Positions 8,840-17,561 of a stretch of DNA of 29,505 bases are shown piece by piece. Position 1 is the stretch's first letter. The number at the start of each line of letters is the position of its first letter. The notes under the pieces are model-generated. The model searched no databases, had not been told where the DNA came from, and saw nothing but the letters and a program-made list of their open reading frames with translations. This stretch comes from PALSA-1296 sp038210275 (GTDB lineage: Bacteria > Bacteroidota > Ignavibacteria > Palsa-1295), in contig JBBQWV010000027.1 of NCBI GenBank assembly GCA_038210275.1, positions 1 to 29,505 of the forward strand. The letters run 5' to 3'. Position numbers and translations under genes: made by a program.

Positions 8840-10525
8840 ATGACAGAAGATCGCACATTTCGGGAGCGGGCTACCAGAGGATTCGCTTGGAATTACCTCT
8901 ATAAGCTCACGGAATTCGGTCTGATGAATGTTTATACCATTCTCGTTGTCCGACATTTCGGTCCTGAAATCTCTGCTCCATACGCAGTATTCACTGCATT
9001 ATGTACAACGATTTCCATGATTTGTGCCTTTGCGGTCGATGGAGTATTGCTTCGGTATATACAGAGGATAACGACAAATGAAAATTCATCGGATTCTCAT
9101 TTTACCCAAATAAATAGTTTTGGTTTACAGAGTTTTTTGAAGACTCTTTTTGCTTTCAGAATTCTTGTTGTAACGATCGTTTCAATTCTCATTTTTTCAA
9201 TTCTTTTTTTTCTCCCTTATGCAATTCCTTCTCTATCTCAGACTTTTGGGTCACTAAAAGAATTTAGTCCTTATTTAATAGTTTTTCTTTACGCGCAAGC
9301 AATCGTTGCGTTTTGTACATTTACCCTCATAGGTTTACTGGAGATCAAGCGTGTTTTTTTTGCAAGCCTCATTTCTCGAGGATTACTTCTCGCTGCCGGC
9401 ATAATTTTTCTCGTTCAAGGAATACTCTCACTTGAAGTTGCAGTAGTTCTTTTCGTTGTAAGTGCAATAATAAATAGTTTATATCTTCTTCTCTCGTTCA
9501 AGAGGGAGGTGAGTAAACACTTATTAAGTGTCGGTTCTGGAAGGTTTCAACTTTTATCAGTGATAAAGGAGATGTGGCAACTCATTAAGGGTACGCGGCA
9601 CATTAAACTTTTCCTTGCCACGCCGCTGATGATCTATGGCATCACGACATGGGGTTCGGATATGCTCAGCACGGTGTTAGGTCGGCAACCGGATATTTTA
9701 ATGATGCGGGGAATGCTCGGAGAAAATTCGTCGCAGATAGGATATTATCTTTCTGCGTCCATCTTGCTCTTAGTTACTGAATATATTTTTCTTTTCGGAT
9801 TAGGGGGGACGCTTGTTTCGATCTTTTCGAAGCTTGCTCATGACGATGAGAAGGATGCCATTACAGGAAAAAAATATCAGCGTCTCTCTCAAGCGCGAAA
9901 GGAGATCGCCGGATTTCAGAATGTTGTCATACTCCCACTTTGCGCTTATATGTTGGTCTTTGCTCCGGATGTAATGAGAAGTTTTTATGGGATCAAGTAT
10001 GATGGAGCAATTCCGATGGTTCGTATTGGTTTAGTTGCGCTCGCACTATCGGTCGGGATATTCGGAGGAGGTATGCAAATCACATCGCTTGTTGCGATTG
10101 GGAAAGAACGTCTCGTGTTTCGCAACAGATTGTTTTGGGGTATTACGAATATCATCGCCAATTTTTTTCTTATACGGTTTTATGGAGGCATGGGAGCTAT
10201 TATCGGTACGCAGTTTGCGAATGCGTTTGCTTGTGGAACAGAATCGTATTTTTCAGGAAAACTTATCGAACCGTCATTCGATCTTTTCGGAACACTTCGT
10301 ATTGCCCTGATTTCTACTATCTCTGTTCTTGGAGGATATTATCTCTTAAGTGCCGTTGGTTCGGATGGAGCTTATATTATGAACACAATTATTAGTGCAT
10401 TCTTTGTCGTTATAACCGTTTCGGGATTCTATTTTTTATTAAAGATTCCGGAAGCAGAAAAAATATGGCTCCGCTTGAAAGGGCTTTTTCGACAATCGAC
10501 TTCATCAGTATTTGTAAATGAGTGA
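8840..10525 (+). CDS. Wzx-type polysaccharide flippase
   Basis: A 561-residue polytopic protein of the MVF/polysaccharide-transporter class, expected to flip undecaprenyl-linked repeat units across the inner membrane. About 12-14 hydrophobic segments are visible. The N-terminus (FRERATRGFAWNYLYKLTEF) is the usual amphipathic lead into helix 1. The ATG at 8840 is preferred to an in-frame TTG at 8810 because it is preceded by GGAAAA at suitable distance. It overlaps the next gene by 8 bp, indicating an operon. Confidence 0.85.
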   Translation: MTEDRTFRERATRGFAWNYLYKLTEFGLMNVYTILVVRHFGPEISAPYAVFTALCTTISMICAFAVDGVLLRYIQRITTNENSSDSHFTQINSFGLQSFLKTLFAFRILVVTIVSILIFSILFFLPYAIPSLSQTFGSLKEFSPYLIVFLYAQAIVAFCTFTLIGLLEIKRVFFASLISRGLLLAAGIIFLVQGILSLEVAVVLFVVSAIINSLYLLLSFKREVSKHLLSVGSGRFQLLSVIKEMWQLIKGTRHIKLFLATPLMIYGITTWGSDMLSTVLGRQPDILMMRGMLGENSSQIGYYLSASILLLVTEYIFLFGLGGTLVSIFSKLAHDDEKDAITGKKYQRLSQARKEIAGFQNVVILPLCAYMLVFAPDVMRSFYGIKYDGAIPMVRIGLVALALSVGIFGGGMQITSLVAIGKERLVFRNRLFWGITNIIANFFLIRFYGGMGAIIGTQFANAFACGTESYFSGKLIEPSFDLFGTLRIALISTISVLGGYYLLSAVGSDGAYIMNTIISAFFVVITVSGFYFLLKIPEAEKIWLRLKGLFRQSTSSVFVNE

Positions 10526-11912
10526 ATACCCAATCATAAGTTCGCTTGAACAGATGGAACCGAGAAGAAGGAGAGCGTTGCTTTCGCTTCGGTATCTCTT
10601 ATATCTTTTTTCTTGGCTGTGTATGTGGCAAGGGTGGCATGTCAGCGGCTCGATCTTCCAACTCGATAGTATTGGATGGATCATACCGGGTCTGTATATG
10701 CACGAAAGTTTTCTTGTCTACACTATTGCTTTGTTATTTATTGAACGAATACTTAGCGGTGATTTCTATTTTGCACGTTCGTATTTTTCAGGACCTATCC
10801 TTCTTACAGGCTTTGCTCTTGTTTTCTCATGGATTTATGGGATGTACCTACGGCAGGAATTTACGTATGTCTATGAAGCGCATGAATCAATATTAATTGT
10901 TCTCTCTTTCTTCGTTGTCATAAATATATTCCGAAATCCGGAAGAACGAAAAGTATTGCTTGTTCTTTTCTTCTTGGCAACGATCATGAAAGCCGCAGAT
11001 TCAACCTGGATAAAATTCTTTTCTACTGATGATCAAAAAGGCTGGGGCACCCTGCTTTTTTGGCGTGATGGTTTCTTACTTGCAATGGGAATTTCCGGAA
11101 CGCTGATCCTTGCTCACTATCGTGGCAAGGAATTGAGATGGTTGCGAAAATTGATGCTTTGGATATCTCCATTTATCATGTACGGACTTATCATTAGCTT
11201 TCGACGTACTTTTATAATTGCATTGCTGGTTTCAGCTGTTGCAATGATCGTCACGATCGGACGTGGTCGTCGAAAAAAACAATTTGGGTTGTTACTGTTT
11301 ATGATTTTTGGCGCGCTAGTATTTGTGTTGGTTACTGATCCGATCGGTATCATTGCCAGGCTCGTCGGAGGAGTTTTTCAGCCGAAGGAAGAAGGCTCAT
11401 CGTATATACGACTAATGGAATATCCGAATATTCTTCAAAATATTTATCATCATCCAATCTTCGGCGTCCCGATCGGTACGCAATGGTTTCAGTATTACAG
11501 GATGCCGATGTTTGCAAATTTTACTACATTTGGATGCCATAATACTTATCTTTATTGGCCTTTGAGAACTGGTCTCATCGGTTCATTCGCATTTTTATGG
11601 TTTCTCGCAAGAACTTGGAAAGCAATAATCATCAATATTGTTGTTCAAAAAACAGAAGAAGACTTTCTGATAAATCAGTTCTTATTACATTGTATGATTG
11701 TGTATAATTTCGCATCGTTTTTAGGACTAATGTATGCCGATGCAATGGGAATCATGACTGCATTTATTCTGGTAATGCTGCAGTTGCAAATTATGCATAC
11801 CAGCGGGGTTGTAAGTTACAAAAATATAAATCTTCTTCAGACTGTATTGCAAAGGAAGTTAGTTGTTCGAAAAAAGGATAAACTCATTCGTCGCCCAATA
11901 ATGGCGTCATAA
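10518..11912 (+). CDS. Wzy/O-antigen-ligase-like membrane protein
   Basis: A 464-residue multi-pass protein resembling Wzy polymerases and WaaL-type O-antigen ligases. The characteristic C-terminal periplasmic segment is present (FGCHNTYLYWPLRTGLIG, the H-N-x-Y-L motif followed by a Gly-rich turn and helix), as are arginine-rich cytoplasmic loops. Polymerase and ligase cannot be told apart from sequence alone; its place right after a flippase and chain-length regulator favours polymerisation of the repeat unit. Start overlaps the flippase by 8 bp. Confidence 0.8.
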   Translation: MSEYPIISSLEQMEPRRRRALLSLRYLLYLFSWLCMWQGWHVSGSIFQLDSIGWIIPGLYMHESFLVYTIALLFIERILSGDFYFARSYFSGPILLTGFALVFSWIYGMYLRQEFTYVYEAHESILIVLSFFVVINIFRNPEERKVLLVLFFLATIMKAADSTWIKFFSTDDQKGWGTLLFWRDGFLLAMGISGTLILAHYRGKELRWLRKLMLWISPFIMYGLIISFRRTFIIALLVSAVAMIVTIGRGRRKKQFGLLLFMIFGALVFVLVTDPIGIIARLVGGVFQPKEEGSSYIRLMEYPNILQNIYHHPIFGVPIGTQWFQYYRMPMFANFTTFGCHNTYLYWPLRTGLIGSFAFLWFLARTWKAIIINIVVQKTEEDFLINQFLLHCMIVYNFASFLGLMYADAMGIMTAFILVMLQLQIMHTSGVVSYKNINLLQTVLQRKLVVRKKDKLIRRPIMAS

Positions 11913-11947
11913 TTTCTGTGATTCGTAACTTCTTCAAATCTTTGCCG

Positions 11948-11955
11948 TAGTTTTG
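11948..11955 (+). promoter_or_regulatory. Putative Bacteroidota -7 box
   Basis: TAGTTTTG matches the Bacteroidota TAnnTTTG consensus exactly and lies 28 bp before the ATG of the outer-membrane barrel gene at 11984. I do not see a strong TTG -33 element at the ideal distance. If real, the barrel gene can be transcribed apart from the EPS genes before it. Confidence 0.4.
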
Positions 11956-11983
11956 TAAATCATTCATCATCACTTGATCGCTT

Positions 11984-13486
11984 ATGCGTAAAACAGTTGC
12001 AATTTTAGTATTCAGCTTTTCTGTTCTTCTTTCATTTTCAGTTCGTGCCCAATCACTGAATTCTTTTCAGAACGAACTCTCTGCGCAAAAGCCCGGAGTG
12101 AATATTGATTTCTCTTCCGGTGATACCACATTTTTAGATCGACTCATCCATGGCGATCTTCTTCGCTCGCCGATGCAAAATTTTTTTCTGCATCGCGATA
12201 GCACCGAAGATAATTTTTGGGCAATGCCTGATTCTACGGATGATTCACTGCTCCTTGATCTGAAGATGGGAGATTTTTCTCATCATAAAAAAAATAAAAA
12301 TCATTCCTTCCTGATTACCAATCCTCCATACGATAGAGAGATCCCGCATTTGGAATCTATGCCTTTCATGGATTTTAACCGTGTGAATGGATTTTATCTT
12401 GGCATTGCAACACCGACGATGATTGATCTTGGCAGGCACAGCGAGATTGGAATCAAAGGTGGAATTGGTTATGGCTTTGCCGATAAAAAAGGGCAATCAC
12501 AACTTGCCGGAGAATATAGAATTCCACTCGGATCGAACGATACATCAATTCCTGCAGAGCGGTGGAAGATGATTCCGACACTTGCAGTCGGTGCCGAATA
12601 TCACAATGTGACTTCGACCGATGATGCATGGAGAACTGAAAGAACGGAGAATTCCATCTATGCATTTCTCGTCCGCGAAGATTTTAGGGATTATTATAAG
12701 ATCGACGGGTGGAATGCTTACGCAGCTTTTCGTCCTGATAAGAAAAGTGAGATACGGCTTGAGTATCGCAGCGATATTTACTATGACAAAGATCAACTTG
12801 TATTTCATGGCAGATGGGGAGGGAGTAAAAATTTGCCGCCGAATCCCACAATTACAGAAGGGCGTTTGAACTCATGGGTTATTACTGCCGGAAGAGAAAC
12901 AGCTCACTCTGAAAGTTTGGTCGCAACGAATATTTTTGGTGATAGCGTCACATATTCACGAATGACGGGAAGAGTGTATTTGCTTCAGGCTGAATTCGGA
13001 AATAATAGCGGAGTGGATAGCAGCTATCAGCGCTATATTATTGATGCTCGTGATTTTAATCCGATCATTCCCGGTCTTTCTATCGACACGCGTTTCCGTT
13101 TGGAAAGTGGAGTGGGGGATATTCCGATTCAAAAGATGCAATATCTCGGCGGACCATCTTCGTTGCCTGCATTGAAAAATAAAATCATTGCCGGCAATCG
13201 TCTTGTTCTCCTAAATACAGAAATCCGAATTAGTCTTGCAGCGCTCAGTTCATTCTTTTCCAGTGATCATCCGGAAATAATTATCATGAATGATTTTGGT
13301 TACTGTACGGAAGTCCCGAATAATAATAATCTCTTGCAAGGCTTTGGCGATATGAAATTCTCTACTATTGCTTATAATATCGGAATCGGGTTAGGACATC
13401 CCTCCGGATTACAATTAGGAGTTTCATGGAGAACTGATATTAAAGAGGCAGGAAGATTCTTTTTCCGCTTCCAACGCCCATTCTAA
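11984..13486 (+). CDS. Outer-membrane beta-barrel protein, Omp85/D15-like C-terminus
   Basis: A 500-residue exported protein with a clear signal peptide (MRKTVAILVFSFSVLLSFSV, cleavage at RAQ). After a polar, low-complexity N-terminal ~110 residues it becomes alternating amphipathic beta-strand sequence. The final part resembles the Omp85/bacterial-surface-antigen barrel (YLGGPSSLPAL, then IIAGNRLVLLNTEIRISL), and the last residues (FFFRFQRPF) form a BAM-type beta-signal ending in Phe. No POTRA domain is evident, so it is not a full BamA or TamA. It lies 71 bp after the Wzy-like gene on the same strand, suggesting a link to polysaccharide export or surface assembly, though this is inference from context. 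A strong terminator follows. Confidence 0.75.
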   Translation: MRKTVAILVFSFSVLLSFSVRAQSLNSFQNELSAQKPGVNIDFSSGDTTFLDRLIHGDLLRSPMQNFFLHRDSTEDNFWAMPDSTDDSLLLDLKMGDFSHHKKNKNHSFLITNPPYDREIPHLESMPFMDFNRVNGFYLGIATPTMIDLGRHSEIGIKGGIGYGFADKKGQSQLAGEYRIPLGSNDTSIPAERWKMIPTLAVGAEYHNVTSTDDAWRTERTENSIYAFLVREDFRDYYKIDGWNAYAAFRPDKKSEIRLEYRSDIYYDKDQLVFHGRWGGSKNLPPNPTITEGRLNSWVITAGRETAHSESLVATNIFGDSVTYSRMTGRVYLLQAEFGNNSGVDSSYQRYIIDARDFNPIIPGLSIDTRFRLESGVGDIPIQKMQYLGGPSSLPALKNKIIAGNRLVLLNTEIRISLAALSSFFSSDHPEIIIMNDFGYCTEVPNNNNLLQGFGDMKFSTIAYNIGIGLGHPSGLQLGVSWRTDIKEAGRFFFRFQRPF

Positions 13487-13504
13487 ATGGAATTTGTATT
13501 TTAT

Positions 13505-13535
13505 AAAAAAGGTCAGGAAATTCCTGACCTTTTTT
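13505..13535. terminator. Bidirectional intrinsic terminator
   Basis: A near-perfect palindrome with GGTCAGG/CCTGACC core, flanked by an A-run on the left and a T-run on the right, lies between the convergent barrel and tadA genes. A-tract, stem and T-tract arrangement allows termination in both directions. The right end abuts the tadA stop codon. Confidence 0.85.
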
Positions 13536-14006
13536 TTATTTCCGTTTCTTTTTAAAATATTCTTTCAAAATCGCACCGCATTCGGCATCAAGGATTCCTC
13601 CCATAGTCTTGATTCGGTGATTCAATCTGTCGTCTTCAGTGAGAGTATAGAGCGTCCCACAGGCTCCGGCTTTAGGATCGTAAGCACCAAAGATCAGTCT
13701 TTCCACTCTCGAATTAACCAAAGCTCCCGCACACATGGGGCAAGGCTCCAGTGTGACATACATTGTGCAACCTGTGAGGAACCTGGATTCGACCGTCCCG
13801 CTTGCTGCGGTGATCGCAATCATTTCGGCATGAGCTGTGGAATCACTTAGCTGCTCGGTCTGATTATGACCTCTGCCGACTATTGCATTATCTCTGACGA
13901 TCACACATCCGATCGGCACTTCATCGAGTTCGTACGCCTTCTCCGCCTCGCGCAAAGCAAAGCGCATCCAGTATTCATGCGGCTGTGAAAAGGGAAAATC
14001 GGTCAT
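13536..14006 (-). CDS. tadA: tRNA adenosine(34) deaminase
   Basis: Deaminates A34 to inosine in the anticodon of tRNA-Arg(ACG), allowing decoding of CGU/CGC/CGA. The 156-residue protein has the zinc cytidine/adenosine deaminase signature: HAE (His59, Glu61) and PCPMC (Cys89, Cys92), plus the family segment EVPIGCVIV. Length is normal. The start ATG at 14006 lies only 13 bp after the 3' end of the tRNA-Ile2 gene on the same strand, without a Shine-Dalgarno sequence. The tRNA and tadA are therefore probably one transcript. Confidence 0.95.
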   Translation of the reverse strand: MTDFPFSQPHEYWMRFALREAEKAYELDEVPIGCVIVRDNAIVGRGHNQTEQLSDSTAHAEMIAITAASGTVESRFLTGCTMYVTLEPCPMCAGALVNSRVERLIFGAYDPKAGACGTLYTLTEDDRLNHRIKTMGGILDAECGAILKEYFKKKRK

Positions 14007-14019
14007 AGGTTGGAAATTG

Positions 14020-14093
14020 TGGGCCCTGCAGGACTTGAACCTGCGACCAATCGATTATGAGTCGACTGCTCTAACCAACTGAGCTAAGGGCCC
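14020..14093 (-). tRNA. ileX: tRNA-Ile2 (anticodon CAU, lysidine type)
   Basis: A full cloverleaf is readable on the minus strand: acceptor GGGCCCT pairing with AGGGCCC, D-arm AGCTCAGTTGGTTAGAGC, anticodon stem-loop CGACTCATAATCG with CAT at 14059-14057, and T-arm GCAGGTTCAAGTCCTGC. The sequence closely follows the ileX-type minor isoleucine tRNA as I recall it (TTAGCTCAG, GCGACTCATAATCG-like anticodon arm, GGTCGC variable region), not initiator or elongator Met. It would be modified to lysidine at C34 by TilS to read AUA. CCA is not encoded (discriminator A followed by CAA). Confidence 0.9.
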
Positions 14094-14168
14094 CTTTTCA
14101 AGCGTAAAGCATAAACTTCGAAGCTTAAAAAATTTAAGGCGATGTAAAACTATGGAAAGCGGTTGAGG

Positions 14169-14184
14169 ATTCCCGAAGGGGAAT
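14169..14184. repeat. Short hairpin downstream of the hydrolase gene
   Basis: ATTCCC and GGGAAT form a 6-bp stem around a 4-base loop. It lies 45 bp past the stop of the minus-strand hydrolase gene and upstream of the tRNA. There is no T-run, so a terminator role is weakly supported. The neighbouring GAATTGTGAATTGAG tract (about 14194-14208) is simple-sequence DNA seen again near 25533-25556. Confidence 0.35.
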
Positions 14185-14228
14185 TGATAATGATGAATTG
14201 TGAATTGAGAAAGGGAATTACTTGAAAT

Positions 14229-14885
14229 TCAGGCGATCATTAATCTTGCAGCAAATTCATTTAATGTCGCCTCAGGTATCCCATGCCCGTCTTCAAAATT
14301 GATGACTTGTAGCGGAATGTCGAACTTATTGAAAAGGGCAATACTTTCATCATATATTTCCTGACGGACGATCGGATCGGATTTGCTATAGACTAACCAA
14401 TTGCGAGTACTTTTATTTTTTTCTCGGTAGTCCTCGAATTTAAGATCGCGAGGAATATCGGCTGACCACAGAACAGCTTCACTAACCTTAGATTTTCCAT
14501 TTGCAAGCCATCGAAGCAATGCCGGACCTCCTTGTGAGAAGCCGAGTCCAATGATCTTTGTAGCAGATGAACCTTCCGTAATTTCTGCATAGAGGTTATT
14601 GAGATAATTGATGTAATCCTCTATCTCGCTTTGCCGATCCTCTCGCGTCATCCATGAAGCACCGATCTTGCCTCCGAAGCCCCGAAGATAGAAGCGTGAT
14701 AGACCTTCGGGAGCTATTATGCATACATTTTCTGAGGCAATAGGCTGAAAATTTTGGATAAAATCCTCTGCCAGATAGCCATAACCATGAAGAACTATCC
14801 AAATCTCTTTGGCAGTTGCTCTATTCCCTAGGGTGAAATACCGAGCCGTACGGGATGTGACGATATGATGTTGCCCAATTTGCAT
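14229..14885 (-). CDS. Alpha/beta hydrolase, phospholipase/carboxylesterase-like
   Basis: A 218-residue cytosolic serine hydrolase. The oxyanion region is VLHGYGYLAEDF, the nucleophile elbow is GFSQG (Ser117), and the remaining triad is likely Asp170 (SKSDPIV) and His201 (EDGHGIP). The layout matches the phospholipase/carboxylesterase (YpfH/EstB-like) family; substrate is unknown. I prefer the ATG at 14885. The longer frame from 14948 would run across the divergent mtaB start and adds no family-like residues. The 61 bp between the two starts must hold both promoters. Confidence 0.8.
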   Translation of the reverse strand: MQIGQHHIVTSRTARYFTLGNRATAKEIWIVLHGYGYLAEDFIQNFQPIASENVCIIAPEGLSRFYLRGFGGKIGASWMTREDRQSEIEDYINYLNNLYAEITEGSSATKIIGLGFSQGGPALLRWLANGKSKVSEAVLWSADIPRDLKFEDYREKNKSTRNWLVYSKSDPIVRQEIYDESIALFNKFDIPLQVINFEDGHGIPEATLNEFAARLMIA

Positions 14886-14946
14886 TGGACTGTAGAACAG
14901 TAAGTATTTGGGACAAATCCCCACAAAACTGCGTTTATTGCCCGTC

Positions 14947-16293
14947 ATGCGAATAGCTTCTCATACTCTTGGCTGCAAGCTTAATAGCGCCGAAACCTCG
15001 ACGATCGTCGGGCAATTCCGTATGCGCAATTGGGAGGTCACACAAGACGAGGAGAATGCCAATGTCTATTTGCTCAATACCTGCTCAGTGACTGCGAATG
15101 CCGAGAAAGAATGTCGGCAGCTCGTCAGACGAATACAACGAAAAAATCCGAATGCCTTTATTGCTGTAACAGGATGTTATGCCCAGCTTCGTCCGGAAGA
15201 GATTGCAAGTATTGAGGGAGTGGATGTTGTTCTGGGAGCAAAGGAAAAATTTAATATTTTTTCCCATATAAATTCTTTCGAGAAACTTTCATCGCCGAAA
15301 ATATTTTCTTCGCCGATTGAGGAGGCGACAGAATTCCATCTTTCTGCAACTGAGGATACTGACGAACGGACGCGTGCTTTTTTGAAGGTACAAGATGGCT
15401 GCGATTATACCTGTGCTTTTTGTACTATTCCTATGGCGCGTGGAGAATCACGTTCGGCTGAGGTCGGGCATATTCTCTCCGAAGCGAGGCGTCTATCAGC
15501 TGACGGTTTTCGTGAGATCATACTTTCCGGAGTAAATGTAGGTGATTTCGGAAGAAAGACCGGCTCAAGTTTTTATGATCTGGTCAAAGCGATCGAAGAG
15601 GATGAAAGAATTACTGCCCGAATTCGTATAAGTTCGATCGAGCCGAATCTGCTTTCAAATGAGATTATCGAACTTGTAGCTGCATCAAAGAAATTCTGTC
15701 CGCATTTTCATATCCCGCTTCAATCGGGTTCTTCAAAGATCCTGAAACTCATGCAGCGCAGATATACGGCTGATCTTTATCGTTCACGCATTGATCGTAT
15801 CAAAGAACTAATGCCGAATGCGGGGATAGGTGTTGATGTGATTACCGGTTTTCCCGGCGAATCAGACGAAGACTTTTTAGAATGTTATAATTTCATTCAA
15901 GAACTTGACATATCCTATCTTCACGTTTTTACGTATAGTGAACGTCCGGATACGAAGGCAACTTCAATGGGCGAAAGAGTGCCGATAGAAAAGCGGAAAG
16001 AACGAAATGCAATGCTTCGCATACTCTCAGAGAAAAAACGTCAGAAGTTTTTCCGTGATCAACAAAACTCTGTTGTTGAAGTTTTGCTCGAAACCGGAAT
16101 ACATTCTATGAATATGAGAGAAGGTTATTCTGAAAATTATGTTCGTGTTCGAGTCGCCGCAAATTCAATTCCGCTCGGTTCAGAACTTGTTTGTGTCCGC
16201 TTAGGTGAAACACAAGGAGAATTTGTTCATGCAGAATTTTTAGAAACGCTTACGTACAGCACAGAACTCTCACTACTGCCAATACTTCAGTAA
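14947..16293 (+). CDS. mtaB: tRNA t6A37 methylthiotransferase MtaB
   Basis: A radical-SAM methylthiotransferase converting t6A37 to ms2t6A37 in ANN-decoding tRNAs. The N-terminal UPF0004 domain supplies three cluster cysteines (Cys10 in TLGCKLN, Cys46 in NTCSVT, Cys77 in GCYAQ). The radical-SAM core has GCDYTCAFCTIP with Cys152, Cys156 and Cys159, and a C-terminal TRAM-like segment follows. LGCKLN and the 448-residue length fit MtaB rather than MiaB or RimO. The ATG at 14947 is chosen over an upstream in-frame ATG at 14908, since MRIASHTLGCKLN is the normal family N-terminus. The gene is followed after 2 bp by the GT-C-like gene. Confidence 0.93.
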   Translation: MRIASHTLGCKLNSAETSTIVGQFRMRNWEVTQDEENANVYLLNTCSVTANAEKECRQLVRRIQRKNPNAFIAVTGCYAQLRPEEIASIEGVDVVLGAKEKFNIFSHINSFEKLSSPKIFSSPIEEATEFHLSATEDTDERTRAFLKVQDGCDYTCAFCTIPMARGESRSAEVGHILSEARRLSADGFREIILSGVNVGDFGRKTGSSFYDLVKAIEEDERITARIRISSIEPNLLSNEIIELVAASKKFCPHFHIPLQSGSSKILKLMQRRYTADLYRSRIDRIKELMPNAGIGVDVITGFPGESDEDFLECYNFIQELDISYLHVFTYSERPDTKATSMGERVPIEKRKERNAMLRILSEKKRQKFFRDQQNSVVEVLLETGIHSMNMREGYSENYVRVRVAANSIPLGSELVCVRLGETQGEFVHAEFLETLTYSTELSLLPILQ

Positions 16294-16295
16294 CC

Positions 16296-17561
16296 TTGCT
16301 TTTTGATAAACTGAACGTACTGATTGATACAAAACGGAAGGAGTGGATAACACTGCTTCTGGTTTCTTTTGTCATCTTTATTATTCAGATCCTTACGATC
16401 CGTCCGCCTGTTGGGATTGGAGAGCCATATTGGATCGCACGTTATCTTGCTGCAGGACATGGCTTTGTTTATGCTTATCCTTTCGATCTTGCAATAGTGC
16501 CTACTTGTTATATCCCTCCACTGTACGTCTGGTTTCATGCAGCGATCATTACTCTCGGAGGCGGATTAATAGTTAGCCAAATTATTGGACTTTTCTTTTT
16601 TAATTGTGCTAATTTTTATTTTTACCGTTTTTTTCGCCGGATTACTTCTCCCGGCATTGCGCTTGCCGGCTTTATCGCTCTTGCATTATATGTACCACTT
16701 TGGCTGCTTTCGCAAAAGCCTGACCCCGACGGCTTGAACCTTCTATTAATAGCACTGACTATTCTTAGCCTTGATGAAGCAAATGAGCGTCCGAGTAAAA
16801 GAGTTTGGGTGGTGCTTGGGATTTTGTTAGGAATCCAAATTTATGTGCGTCCGGATATTTTAATGGGTATCGTGTTCTTCGGAATTTGGCTTCTACTCTA
16901 TGCAAAAAATGCCGTTGACAGAAGGAAAAAACTGATGGGGTATCTTGGCGCAATAACGATCTCACTCCTGATGGTTTTGCCGTGGACAATTCGTAATTAT
17001 AGATCGTTTGATGCCTTCGTACTTGTAAGCGCAAATTCAGGATTTAATTTCTTTATGGGAAATAACCCACAGGCAACGGGGGAATTTCAACAAGGTCCAT
17101 CAACGCCGGAAAGCGTTGCGATTGATTCAGCTCGTTCGCAATATTTCCGTGAACATCCCTCTCATGTCGAACGCGATTCCTATCTTTTTAAAGTTGGTGA
17201 GCAATGGATATTTGATCATCCTATGATCGCATTAGAATTGGATTTGAAGAAATTTTATTTCCATTGGCTGCAACGCGATTCTGCAGGGGGAAGTGTTGAT
17301 GCCGCTTCGTGGATGGTGACAGGGTATAAGTTTGTCTCTTTATTCTTGCTTATTTTCGGATTCTATGGCTTGTTCTCTTTGAAGTCAAAAAGCAAGCGGG
17401 CATTACTAATTACATTATTTTTGTATTCAACTACTATTGCCGTAATATTTTTTACTCAATCACGGCACCGGGCGATCAAAGTTGACCCGTATTTAGTTAC
17501 ATTAAGTGTTATTGGTATTGACCAACTTATCAAAAAAATTAGAACGAAGAAACCAGTATGA
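16296..17561 (+). CDS. GT-C glycosyltransferase-like integral membrane protein
   Basis: A 421-residue protein with about 10-11 transmembrane segments, resembling GT39/PMT-type (ArnT-like) lipid-linked sugar transferases. Supporting features are the first periplasmic loop after helix 1 with an acidic residue (GIGEPYWIARYLAAGHGF, usual D/E site), IYVRPDILMG, and the LPWTIRNY motif typical of the family. The sugar and acceptor are unknown; glycosylation of lipid, polysaccharide or secreted protein is possible. The start is a TTG 2 bp after the mtaB stop, and its stop overlaps the xthA ATG by 4 bp, so all three genes are likely co-transcribed. Confidence 0.75.
   Translation: MLFDKLNVLIDTKRKEWITLLLVSFVIFIIQILTIRPPVGIGEPYWIARYLAAGHGFVYAYPFDLAIVPTCYIPPLYVWFHAAIITLGGGLIVSQIIGLFFFNCANFYFYRFFRRITSPGIALAGFIALALYVPLWLLSQKPDPDGLNLLLIALTILSLDEANERPSKRVWVVLGILLGIQIYVRPDILMGIVFFGIWLLLYAKNAVDRRKKLMGYLGAITISLLMVLPWTIRNYRSFDAFVLVSANSGFNFFMGNNPQATGEFQQGPSTPESVAIDSARSQYFREHPSHVERDSYLFKVGEQWIFDHPMIALELDLKKFYFHWLQRDSAGGSVDAASWMVTGYKFVSLFLLIFGFYGLFSLKSKSKRALLITLFLYSTTIAVIFFTQSRHRAIKVDPYLVTLSVIGIDQLIKKIRTKKPV

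Noticed and set aside
14020..14093. tRNA-Met (CAT anticodon)
   Set aside because: The body sequence follows the minor isoleucine tRNA (lysidine type) pattern rather than initiator or elongator Met; the CAU anticodon alone is misleading.
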